Part shown: in pieces, positions 45,370 to 52,648 of the stretch | Layout of the letters: each line of letters starts with the position of its first letter | How positions within the stretch are numbered: position 1 is the first letter of the stretch | Assembly: GCA_947625505.1 (NCBI GenBank) | Contig: CANQON010000012.1 | Span: forward strand, 1-52,648 | Origin: an uncultured Bacilli bacterium | GTDB taxonomy: Bacteria; Bacillota_I; Bacilli_A; RF39; UBA660 | DNA: 52,648 bases | Direction: 5' to 3' | The notes under the pieces: model-generated | Told to the model about the DNA's origin: nothing | What the model saw: the letters and a program-made list of their open reading frames with translations, nothing else | Database searches by the model: none | Made by a program: the position numbers and the translations under genes

Positions 45370-45744
45370 CTCAACATTTTCTTGTAACTTTTCTATATTT
45401 CTAGTTAAAAAATCATCATCTTCATACCAATAATAATCTAAATCAGCACAAGTAACATAATATGTTTCATCATTTATTGGATCAAATAATTCAGAATAAT
45501 CTTCACTAATACAATTTCCAATATAATAAGTACCACTTTTCAAATTTATTTGTACATCATTATCTGATAATTTCTCTCTAAATGAAGAATAAACTTCTGC
45601 CAATTCATTCATAGCAATATGAATATGATAAACTTGCTCTTGATTTAATTGTCCATTACAATGTTCAAAGCTTCCATTCTCACATATATCGTTTAAATAC
45701 TCATAAGATTTTTTTAATTCTGCTAATATTTCTTTGTTAGTCAT
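45364..45744 (-). CDS. Hypothetical accessory protein of the element (126 residues)
   Basis: Start at 45744 (GAGGAGG, 7 nt before). Very acidic, soluble. 'EQVYHIHIAMNELAEVYSSF' gives a helix; 'SGTYYIGNCISEDYSELFDP' and 'YVTCADLDYYWYEDDDFL' give strands. No family recognised. Last of three small genes read as one unit (46531 to 45364). Confidence 0.55.
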   Translation of the reverse strand: MTNKEILAELKKSYEYLNDICENGSFEHCNGQLNQEQVYHIHIAMNELAEVYSSFREKLSDNDVQINLKSGTYYIGNCISEDYSELFDPINDETYYVTCADLDYYWYEDDDFLTRNIEKLQENVEK

Positions 45745-45755
45745 AAAATACCTCC

Positions 45756-46223
45756 TCATTTATCCAGTTCACTTAATATATTTTTATAATTTTCATAAGT
45801 TTCATATTTTTCATAGTCTGATATTACAGCTTTCATTTCATCAAAATCAACTTCGTCAATCATATCACTTAAATAATACGCTAACTGACTTTTGCTATTA
45901 TTAAAGTTTTCTACTGCATAATCTACAAAATTGCTTAAAGTGTTTCTTACAAAAGAGTTAGAATAATCAAAATTAAAATTATCTTTTAAATAATCCATAA
46001 TAAAATCACTTAATTGCATTGTTATCACTCCTTTATTTTCTTCGGTTAAATTTTTAAAAAGTTTGTTAACATCAACATTAATATGAAAATCGTATTCAAA
46101 ATTTGATGAAACAGTTCCTTCAATATAGTCAACTAAATCATCAAAAGATTCTATTGAATCTTCACTTTCTAAAAATTTTTCTTTATTTTTATCATAAAAA
46201 TCTCTTAAATAATCTAGATTCAT
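45756..46223 (-). CDS. Hypothetical accessory protein of the element (155 residues)
   Basis: Acidic, mostly helical ('YLRDFYDKNKEKFLESEDSI' and 'LSDFIMDYLKDNFNFDYSNS'). No family recognised. Its ATG overlaps the stop of the upstream gene (ATGA), so the two are coupled. Small acidic proteins of this kind are frequent in conjugative elements; an anti-restriction or DNA-mimic role is possible but not shown. Confidence 0.55.
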   Translation of the reverse strand: MNLDYLRDFYDKNKEKFLESEDSIESFDDLVDYIEGTVSSNFEYDFHINVDVNKLFKNLTEENKGVITMQLSDFIMDYLKDNFNFDYSNSFVRNTLSNFVDYAVENFNNSKSQLAYYLSDMIDEVDFDEMKAVISDYEKYETYENYKNILSELDK

Positions 46224-46531
46224 AATTCCACCTCATTTTCTTTTTTTAAAACATTCTCTATAAAATGTTCTTCCATCCATTCAAATGGCTTAAAATCTTT
46301 TGGGGCTATTCCATCAGCATAATAATACGAAAGTGGAAAAAATTCCCAATCTGAACTTTCTTTTTCTTGATATTCATTTGTTTCTAAATCATAGTGCATA
46401 TATATATCTCTGTTTGGAGATAATAAACAGCCAGATCCATCGTCATATTTAATCCAATACCAATTTTTTCCAATAGATAGGGCTGGTACAATTTGTGATT
46501 CTTCTTTCAATTTATCTAATATATCATTCAT
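46220..46531 (-). CDS. Hypothetical accessory protein of the element (103 residues)
   Basis: Aromatic-rich and acidic: 'SIGKNWYWIKYDDGSGCLLS', 'SDWEFFPLSYYYADGIAP', 'FEWMEEHFIENVLKKENE'. No family recognised. First of the three-gene unit; AAGGAGATG before its ATG. Overlaps the next gene by 4 nt. Confidence 0.55.
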   Translation of the reverse strand: MNDILDKLKEESQIVPALSIGKNWYWIKYDDGSGCLLSPNRDIYMHYDLETNEYQEKESSDWEFFPLSYYYADGIAPKDFKPFEWMEEHFIENVLKKENEVEL

Positions 46532-46599
46532 TTAGCATCATCTCCTTATTTGCTTTATTTTAATACATTTTTTAAAATAGATTTAAAACTAATTAAATA

Positions 46600-46646
46600 A
46601 AAATAAAAAGGCTATTATGAAAATATAATTATTCAATAATAGCCTT
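46600..46646 (-). terminator. Rho-independent terminator of the SpaA-like gene
   Basis: Stem AAGGCTATTAT/ATAATAGCCTT with a long loop and T-rich tail on the minus strand; the arm nearest the gene encodes its last residues (QGYY). Confidence 0.8.
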
Positions 46647-49600
46647 GATTATCTTGTAAAACTATTTTAGTTAATAATAATAAATTTAAAAATAGTAACT
46701 CAATGTAAAAGAAGTATGAATCGTTTCTCCCTGTATTCTCTACATCGATGATTATTGGGGGTACCTCTTCAATTTTTTTATTAAATAAATCTAAAGAGAA
46801 ACTATCACCATCATCAATTATTTCAAACTTATATTTATTTAAGTCTAGTTGGTATCCTTCTGGTGCTGTTATTTCAGTTAAATAATATTTTCCAATTAAT
46901 AAATGATTAAAAATCGCATAGCCACTTTCATTAGTTGTAATACATCCAACTATCTCTTCATTTTGATTAAATATACAAAATTCTGCTCCAGAAAGTAGCA
47001 TATTTGTTTCAGAATCTCTCTTATAAATTTCTAATTTTGAATACTTTTCATTAATTAATGTGTATTCATAATTTTTATTATATTCAGTAATTGAAAAATA
47101 ATTTTTTGAATTATTCAAAATATAGCCATCTAAAGTAGCCACTTCCTGATAATAATATTCACCAATATCAATACTAGTTAAAATGACCGTTCCATTTTCA
47201 TCAGTTTTTCCTTCAAAAATTAATTCATCATTAATTGCATTATAAATTCTAATTGTAACATCTTCTAATGGATTGTTTTTTGTATCTAATTTATGAATTG
47301 TAACGCTAGAATATTTATTATTTTTAATTGTCATTTCAACTAATTGATTATCAGAAACAATCTCTAAATTATATTGAAGATTATCAAGAACATATCCTTT
47401 TAATGTTTTAGACTCAACAACATAATATTTACCTAATGGTAAATTAGAAAATTCTATAATTCCCTCGCTATTTGTAAGACCTGTTGCTACATAATCATTT
47501 GTGGCTGTATATAGTTTAAATTCTACATCTTCTAACGGACGAGATAAACTATCAGTTTTTAAGATTTGAATACTACCTTTTTCTAAAAAGTTTTGCATTG
47601 ATGTTTCAAACCAAATAGTTGGTGTATATTGATCATGGTATCTTAAGCTAAACTGTTGTTTAGTTTTATCTAAAATGTAACCTTTAGGTGTTTTAGTTTC
47701 TCTATAATAATACTTACCTAGTGGTAAAGCAATTTCAGCATAGCCTTCATTATTTGTTTTAATTGTGGCAACTAGGGCATCTTTTTCAAATAATAATTGT
47801 CCAGTACCATCATAAATATTATCTAACGCAAAAATTTTGAATGTTACATTTTTTAATGGTAATTTTTCATAACGAAGTCCATTTTCATAGCTTGCAACTT
47901 CTCCTACTTTGGTTATAGAAAAGGTTCCTTTAACAGGATCATTATAAAAGTCTAAATCCAATATTAAACCTAATTCATCAGCATCAGTATAATCTTGTTG
48001 ATTGTCAATAGTGAATTCTATAACATCTCTACTCCATAAATAACCATCAATAGATTGATCTTGCTGTTTTAAATAATAATCACCAGCAGGCAAAGGTTCT
48101 GTTACTAAAACACCATTTTCATCGGTTTCATAAGTCCCAACTTTTTCATTAGTCTTCGCATCGAAAACATCAAATTTTATGCCTTGTCGTTTAATATTGC
48201 GGTTATTTTCAGAATCATGATCAGTTAAACGAATTTTTACTTCTACTAATGGGTCTGTTAGATTTTTGGTAATTGTTACGCCATCTTCTTTGATTGATAA
48301 ATCAACACAATCAGCAAACCAATAGTCTTTATGTCCATCAATTTGACAAATTGTATATTCGCCATAAGGTATATCATTTAAAGTAGCTGTACCACTTTCA
48401 TTAGTTGTAATTACCTTTTTATATGGATTATTAGAACTTTTAGCTTTAACCTCAAATTTAGCACCTTCTTCTGGGCGAACTTCCTTATTATTTGTACTTG
48501 AAAAAGTTTTATAAATATTAAGATTGCCTTTTATCAAAGTATCCTCTACTTGATATGTAACTTCTGTATCATCTTCGTGAGTAAATGAATACTCATTAAG
48601 TGATAAATTATATCCTTTAGGAGCTTTGACCTCCTTAATTACATAGTTACCAACTGGATATGTTGAAGGGCAACTCCATATCCCATTTTCATTGGTTGTA
48701 GCACGACATACTTCTTCATTATCGGAATATGGTTCATCTTCATCTGATGAATACCATCCCCTTTTATAATAAACAGCAATTTCAGCTCCTTGTAGCGTTG
48801 CTGTTGATTGAGCAATTGAAGCATGGGTTTCAGCGTCAACTTTTGTTCCTTTAATAGAAAATCTATATGGTTCTGTGGTAATAGTAACTGTATGATTGTC
48901 TAAAATATCATCAAAAGTAACTGAATCCCCTGTGTCATCAAATTCATCTTGTGGTTTTCCATCTACAACTACAGATGTGATATGATAGCCTTTATTTGGT
49001 TTAAAATCTACTTTTTTATCACTATTAGGTAAAATATGATCTTCTGATTTAGTAATTGTTCCATTGTTTATTTTTGTATCAACCTTATAAAGTGGATGAG
49101 TTTTAACAACTACATCGTGATCTTCATTAAATTTTAATGTTAATTTATCACCTAAAATATTAAAATCATGTTTAGGTTTTCCATCTACAGTAACACTTTC
49201 AATATAATAACCATCATCTGGGGTATACGTTACCTGTCGTTCAGATCCCGCTGGAACATTATTATCAGATTCAGTAATTGTTCCATGATTCATGCTTGTT
49301 GTTAATTTATAAACGGCATCAACTTCTGTATTATTTGATGTTTTAGTATCAGACTTATAGTTAGCGGTAATAGCAATAATAGCCTGATTATTTATAATTG
49401 TCTTTTTAGAATCATCACGATAAAGGCTCGTAAAATCATAACTATCATTTAACCTTGTTTTTATAGTAAAGATAAATGTTTCATTATAAAATGAGGCATT
49501 TTTAATCGAAGTTTCAGTTGCACTTATTGTTACAAGATTATTATTGGTAGATATATCAAACCAATCTGTTCTATCAATATCGGTTCCGTCAAATACTTTT

Positions 49601-50670
49601 ACATCAATTATTTCTAAAGCTGATGGGATAATATCAGTAAATTGATATGATGTATAATAATTAGAACTACTTGATATTGGTACATAATGATAAATTTTAT
49701 AAGTTAATTCATCATCAGTAGTAATTTTAGTCTTATCTACTGTTTTCATAGGTTTGTCAAAATCAAATGGTGCTAATGGTTCACTAGCAAATGCAAAATG
49801 ATAGGCACCTCTTTGACTTGCTCCTACAGTTTGGGTAATGTCTTTGTAACCATTCCCTTTTACATCTTGTAATCTACCATAAGTAAATGTTATTGAAGTT
49901 CCAGAGAAAAAGGCAGTTAAAAATCCCTTTTTGTCTGTATTGGTTGTAGTATTACTAGTATTATTAAGAATCTTTGTACTACTAACTGACAATTCAGTAT
50001 CGGAACTTACATAATATTCCGTAAAATTAGCAGTAGGTATCATAAATTCATTAGCGCCATTAGTACCACCATCTATATCGAAAAAAGTTATATGTCCTTT
50101 TAAGTTAATAGGATTATCAGTACCATGTTCTAAAAAATCAAATTTATAAACTGGTGAATCAATGGATGGATTTGTTGTAGATGCTATATCAATAGCATTT
50201 TTTTTAAAAAATAAAGTAGGATAATTAACCCCATCTAAAGAACTACTAGCATTTTTGTTGGCTGGTTGAAGATTGCTCCAGCCAGTAACTGTTATTTTTA
50301 AATCAATAATCTTATCTTCGAAAACACCAACATTATTATAACGAATCCATATATTACCTTTTTGATTGTTTGAAGTTAAACGAGCTGAATACCAATTCGA
50401 CTGAGAGTAAGTACTATTATTATTTGCACTCGTAAATTTATGATCTGCTGGGTAATTCGTCATACCATATGTTTCTATAGTTGTTGTTCCAGATATAAAT
50501 TTAAAAGTAAAACCATATTCAGAATCGAATATGGTATCACCAGCTATTTTAGATAAAGAAATAGCTCTAACTGTTGTAATTGATAATAAGCTAGTTAATA
50601 AAGTAACAAATACCATTATCAATATAAGTATTTTTTTTAAAAATTTATTTTTTTGTATTATTTGTTCCAT
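46633..50670 (-). CDS. SpaA/Cna-B repeat surface adhesin
   Basis: 1345 residues. Signal peptide 'ILILIMVFVTLLTSLLSITT' ending VRA. An adhesin head (about 40-300) is followed by an isopeptide-forming D2-type domain ('PMKTVDKTKITTDDELTYKI'), two InlB/'bacterial repeat' units ('NHGTITESDNNVPAGSERQV' and 'NNGTITKSEDHILPNSDKKV'), and seven prealbumin-like SpaA/Cna-B domains with K...E/D isopeptide layout (e.g. 'GSIQILKTDSLSRPLEDVEF', 'SSVTIHKLDTKNNPLEDVTI', 'SKLEIYKRDSETNMLLSGAE'). The C-terminus has VENTG (1310-1314), a hydrophobic helix and KIVLQDNQGYY, a variant of the LPxTG sorting signal. Probably covalently wall-linked and stabilised by internal bonds. No sortase in the window. Strong AGGAGG site. 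Confidence 0.9.
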   Translation of the reverse strand: MEQIIQKNKFLKKILILIMVFVTLLTSLLSITTVRAISLSKIAGDTIFDSEYGFTFKFISGTTTIETYGMTNYPADHKFTSANNNSTYSQSNWYSARLTSNNQKGNIWIRYNNVGVFEDKIIDLKITVTGWSNLQPANKNASSSLDGVNYPTLFFKKNAIDIASTTNPSIDSPVYKFDFLEHGTDNPINLKGHITFFDIDGGTNGANEFMIPTANFTEYYVSSDTELSVSSTKILNNTSNTTTNTDKKGFLTAFFSGTSITFTYGRLQDVKGNGYKDITQTVGASQRGAYHFAFASEPLAPFDFDKPMKTVDKTKITTDDELTYKIYHYVPISSSSNYYTSYQFTDIIPSALEIIDVKVFDGTDIDRTDWFDISTNNNLVTISATETSIKNASFYNETFIFTIKTRLNDSYDFTSLYRDDSKKTIINNQAIIAITANYKSDTKTSNNTEVDAVYKLTTSMNHGTITESDNNVPAGSERQVTYTPDDGYYIESVTVDGKPKHDFNILGDKLTLKFNEDHDVVVKTHPLYKVDTKINNGTITKSEDHILPNSDKKVDFKPNKGYHITSVVVDGKPQDEFDDTGDSVTFDDILDNHTVTITTEPYRFSIKGTKVDAETHASIAQSTATLQGAEIAVYYKRGWYSSDEDEPYSDNEEVCRATTNENGIWSCPSTYPVGNYVIKEVKAPKGYNLSLNEYSFTHEDDTEVTYQVEDTLIKGNLNIYKTFSSTNNKEVRPEEGAKFEVKAKSSNNPYKKVITTNESGTATLNDIPYGEYTICQIDGHKDYWFADCVDLSIKEDGVTITKNLTDPLVEVKIRLTDHDSENNRNIKRQGIKFDVFDAKTNEKVGTYETDENGVLVTEPLPAGDYYLKQQDQSIDGYLWSRDVIEFTIDNQQDYTDADELGLILDLDFYNDPVKGTFSITKVGEVASYENGLRYEKLPLKNVTFKIFALDNIYDGTGQLLFEKDALVATIKTNNEGYAEIALPLGKYYYRETKTPKGYILDKTKQQFSLRYHDQYTPTIWFETSMQNFLEKGSIQILKTDSLSRPLEDVEFKLYTATNDYVATGLTNSEGIIEFSNLPLGKYYVVESKTLKGYVLDNLQYNLEIVSDNQLVEMTIKNNKYSSVTIHKLDTKNNPLEDVTIRIYNAINDELIFEGKTDENGTVILTSIDIGEYYYQEVATLDGYILNNSKNYFSITEYNKNYEYTLINEKYSKLEIYKRDSETNMLLSGAEFCIFNQNEEIVGCITTNESGYAIFNHLLIGKYYLTEITAPEGYQLDLNKYKFEIIDDGDSFSLDLFNKKIEEVPPIIIDVENTGRNDSYFFYIELLFLNLLLLTKIVLQDNQGYY

Positions 50671-50687
50671 AAAATCCTCCTATTATA

Positions 50688-50718
50688 TGAAAAGAAGATT
50701 ATATTTCATAATCTTCTT
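50688..50718 (-). terminator. Terminator between the NrdD-like gene and the adhesin gene
   Basis: Perfect 11-bp stem AAGAAGATTAT/ATAATCTTCTT, 5-nt loop, then CTTTTC on the minus strand. It separates the two genes although the gap is only 28 nt, so the adhesin must be transcribed by read-through or a promoter inside the upstream gene. Confidence 0.75.
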
Positions 50719-50923
50719 GTTGGCTAGTTGCAATATCTTTTAAAGTTAATATTTCATTTATTTCTGAATGCTTTACGCGATCTATTTCTTCACATCTTTT
50801 CGCGTTGTTAAAACGCCTTACATCTCCAGAAAGATAGCCAGTTACTCTTCTAATTCTTTCAAAGCCGACACCTTCGCCTATTTGTTTACTTGTATTTGCT
50901 TGTTCTTTTATTTTGTTTAACAT
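50699..50923 (-). CDS. Stand-alone protein similar to the C-terminal segment of anaerobic ribonucleotide reductase
   Basis: 74 residues. 'GFERIRRVTGYLSGDVRRFN' then 'NAKRCEEIDRVKH' matches the end of NrdD (E. coli: EVSRRVCGYLG...FNAGKQEEVKRRVKH, from memory). In NrdD this part carries the conserved glycyl-radical neighbourhood (RVxGYL), but the Gly cannot act alone in 74 residues. Small NrdD-tail proteins are recurrent in Firmicutes conjugative elements with unknown role. GGAGG precedes the ATG. Confidence 0.7.
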   Translation of the reverse strand: MLNKIKEQANTSKQIGEGVGFERIRRVTGYLSGDVRRFNNAKRCEEIDRVKHSEINEILTLKDIATSQQEDYEI

Positions 50924-50947
50924 ATAAATTTCCTCCTTAGTTTATAT

Positions 50948-51304
50948 TTACATTCCATAATCATTAGTAGTTTGCTCTTCTTTATCTTTAATACGAGAAA
51001 CACTCTCATCAATAGCATCTGAAACAATGTCATAACTTTTAGCATTTCTGATTTCATCAAGCGTTAAAGCACCTTCAAAATAATGTATTGATAAAAAATC
51101 TGAAAATTTTTCAACACTATATCCATTGTCATCCTTTAACCAAGCATTATAACTTGCATCGGCTATAGTTACAACTTCAACTTTTGTAACATTTCCTGGT
51201 GCAAAGCAATAAATACTTTTAAAAATATCATAATAAGTTAAATCATTCTGTTGTTGTGTAGTTAACTTTTGATAATCATTTAATATATCTACTGTGTTTC
51301 GCAT
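50948..51304 (-). CDS. Hypothetical element protein (118 residues)
   Basis: Start at 51304, where AAGGAGATGAT precedes MRNTVDIL; the longer reading from 51334 has no site. 'FAPGNVTKVEVVTIADASYN' and 'FSDFLSIHYFEGALTLDEIR' are its most distinct parts. No family recognised. Sits between the ArdC-like and NrdD-like genes, all in one direction, so probably one transcript. Confidence 0.55.
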   Translation of the reverse strand: MRNTVDILNDYQKLTTQQQNDLTYYDIFKSIYCFAPGNVTKVEVVTIADASYNAWLKDDNGYSVEKFSDFLSIHYFEGALTLDEIRNAKSYDIVSDAIDESVSRIKDKEEQTTNDYGM

Positions 51305-51350
51305 TAATATCATCTCCTTCTTTTTATTGTTCAATGCTTTCCTTATTATT

Positions 51351-52316
51351 CTAGCCTATATCTATATCATCATTTTTGTCAGAAGATAAAGTTAACGATT
51401 CTGCCATATTGTCATCTAAATCCTTATTCTTATATAAGTAATTACCAATATAATTCACAACTTTAGTGGACTCATTTATTGCCTTAAAGAGTTCAGATGG
51501 TCTGTCCTCTAATAATTTAATCCAACTTTGAATATAAGCCTTGTGATTATTATAATGTTGTGTTGACGCTGGAATATTAAAGTCATTCATTAAAAAAGAA
51601 GAACTAATTTCGGCAATCAATTCTTCTTTTGCATAATCTTTTGTACCAAATAGATTCTCAATATTTCTCGATAATCTCGAAGCGTTGCCAGTTGAATGAC
51701 ATAATTCATGTAATTGGGTAGAGTAATATAGATATTCATCTTTAAATTTTTCTTTTGGAGGCAAAGTTATTGTATCTGTTTCAGGATTATAAAAAGCACT
51801 TGTACCTAATTCATTATATTTGACGTTTAATGATTTAATAATATTAACAATCTCATTTAATGGTCTAATTTCACTACCTATAATTTGATTTGATGGTTCT
51901 AATCCTTCAATCAAATCTCCATTAAAGACAATAGCTGTTCTAACAATAAATTTAAAATTTTCTTTCTCATCTGGATGATATTTTAAATATGACTCGTAAT
52001 CATTAAAATTCATTCTTTCTTTTGTTTTATAATTATATGCACTCCAAAATTCGACAGGAACACCTTTACCTTTAGCATCCTTTAATTTTAATCCCATGTC
52101 TTGAATTTGATTATAAGTATACCACCTATTATCTTTATAATTTTCTTGAGCTATTTTCATATTTAAAAGTAGCTGATTAATTCCTCTATATCTCTGATTT
52201 GAACGGCCATTAATACTATAGCAATCTAACCATCCTTTTTTCCAAGGAAGTTGTTCTTCTTTTAGAGATTCAATATACATTTTAACTAACTCTTCTCTAG
52301 TTTTATTTAATTGCAT
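51351..52316 (-). CDS. ArdC-like antirestriction protein with zincin domain
   Basis: 321 residues. N-terminal ArdC_N domain (about 1-130, ssDNA-binding): 'PWKKGWLDCYSINGRSNQRY' then 'RGINQLLL', with 'WYTYNQIQDMGLKLKDAKGK'. C-terminal MPTase-PolyVal metallopeptidase domain: 'STQLHELCHSTGNASRL' with H203-E-x-x-H207 and 'YAKEELIAEISSSFL' providing a further Glu ligand. ArdC proteins on plasmids and conjugative elements protect incoming single-stranded DNA from host restriction. Supports a conjugative origin of the element. Confidence 0.85.
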   Translation of the reverse strand: MQLNKTREELVKMYIESLKEEQLPWKKGWLDCYSINGRSNQRYRGINQLLLNMKIAQENYKDNRWYTYNQIQDMGLKLKDAKGKGVPVEFWSAYNYKTKERMNFNDYESYLKYHPDEKENFKFIVRTAIVFNGDLIEGLEPSNQIIGSEIRPLNEIVNIIKSLNVKYNELGTSAFYNPETDTITLPPKEKFKDEYLYYSTQLHELCHSTGNASRLSRNIENLFGTKDYAKEELIAEISSSFLMNDFNIPASTQHYNNHKAYIQSWIKLLEDRPSELFKAINESTKVVNYIGNYLYKNKDLDDNMAESLTLSSDKNDDIDIG

Positions 52317-52375
52317 ATTTCACCATCCTTCTATAAATTTTAATACCATTTTAAATATCATAGATCTAAAACAAA

Positions 52376-52606
52376 CTACTTAAAATACATTTGCCAATCA
52401 ACATATTGATCAGTAATTTTCATAACCAATTTTGCATCATAAACTTTACCAGATTTTGATTTTAAGCCTTTAGCATTAAAATAACCTTTATCAAGGCATT
52501 CTTTCATATCTGTCTTATTAAAACTTTTTAAACCGATTGATTCAAAAAATTTATTTTTTTTCCACACAGAAAAATTACAAGTATACTTTAAGATGTAAAT
52601 AATTTA
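52376..52606 (-). pseudogene. Fragment of type IA topoisomerase C-terminal (Toprim_Crpt) domain
   Basis: The open frame from the stop at 52604-52606 reads '..YTCNFSVWKKNKFFESIG' then LKSFNKTDMKECLDKGYF, NAKGLKSKSGKVYDAKLV. This matches the repeated C-terminal module of Firmicutes topoisomerase III/I (CNFSxWKxxKFF ... GLYSKKTGKxYDA). No ATG; the first possible start is a GTG at 52565-52567 without a ribosome site. The catalytic part is not upstream in frame. So it is most likely the remnant of a topoisomerase gene of the element, or a small module protein starting at GTG. Confidence 0.5.
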
Positions 52607-52648
52607 ATATTTATATCTTATTTTTTTATGTTAAATTATTTACCAAGA

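Larger units (their letters stand above)
43437..52648. mobile_element. Integrated conjugative-type element inserted in cotE (one end only)
   Basis: From the cotE junction to the window end every gene is on the minus strand and of accessory type: large serine recombinase, small ORF, three acidic proteins, SpaA-like adhesin, NrdD-tail protein, a hypothetical, ArdC-like, topoisomerase fragment. Relaxase, coupling ATPase and secretion genes are not in view and would be expected further on if it is a complete conjugative element. Gene spacing is looser than in the housekeeping part. Confidence 0.85.

Noticed and set aside
48639-48839. Short minus-strand frame within the adhesin gene
   Set aside because: Lies wholly inside the adhesin gene in another frame, no ribosome site, Met/Gln-rich shadow composition.

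Overview
The window is AT-rich DNA from a Gram-positive-type bacterium using the standard bacterial code: UGG encodes Trp, and UGA ends real genes such as the SpaA-like adhesin and a 43-residue small ORF. The gene set (RNase J family, IreB, RuvX/DUF1292/MltG/TrmR cluster, AddAB, KhpA, RseP, DgkA, RarA) points to Bacillota, class Bacilli, probably an uncultured gut-type lineage near Erysipelotrichales/RF39. That placement is inference. A CotE (outer spore coat) fragment implies spore-forming ancestry. Almost everything is on the minus strand, so operons read from high to low coordinates.

Layout. 1-4.8 kb: a winged-helix/helical-repeat protein, a degenerate RNase J paralogue, a proline-rich membrane protein and a secreted protein. 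4.8-7.5 kb: the conserved cluster ireB-ruvX-DUF1292-mltG-trmR. 7.5-10.3 kb: a MurL-like epimerase overlapping a MurD-type ligase, suggesting the L-Glu-ligase/epimerase route to muramyl dipeptide. 10.6-11 kb: a hairpin-rich intergenic region with tRNA-Glu(CTC). 11-15.2 kb: a 1394-residue sigma-70 factor whose C-terminal ~900 residues are a tandem array of about eleven region-4-like modules. 15.3-21.7 kb: RarA, a zinc-ribbon/WG-repeat protein, DUF4186, rhomboid, CutA, NUDIX and DUF1003. 21.7-22.8 kb: a decayed tRNA 3' end, an XRE membrane regulator and an intact tRNA-Met. 22.8-29.1 kb: thioredoxin-like lipoprotein, GDPD, DgkA, a protein with 105-bp tandem repeats, hypotheticals and Gmk. 29.2-30.7 kb: the only plus-strand genes, a DUF3419-like protein and a lipoprotein. 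30.8-37 kb: AddB-AddA and a rhodanese. 37-39 kb: a frameshifted membrane-anchored protein and an XRE membrane regulator. 39-43 kb: uppS-cdsA-rseP and rpsP-khpA.

43.0-52.6 kb is the most unusual part. Directly upstream of rpsP lies the C-terminal ~138 residues of cotE with no start. It is cut off where a mobile element begins, and the first gene of that element is a large serine recombinase. The element continues past the window end and carries small accessory genes, a 1345-residue SpaA/Cna-B adhesin with a non-canonical sorting signal, a stand-alone NrdD C-terminal-like protein, an ArdC-like protein and a topoisomerase C-terminal fragment. This resembles the sporulation-gene-interrupting elements of Bacillus (skin in sigK, SPbeta in spsM), where excision restores the gene. 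The other half of cotE should lie beyond the far end.

Functional themes are cell-envelope synthesis (MurD/MurL, MltG, UppS, CdsA, DgkA, GDPD), DNA repair (AddAB, RarA), transcription and RNA (giant sigma, RNase J paralogue, KhpA, RpsP, tRNAs) and an integrated conjugative-type element.
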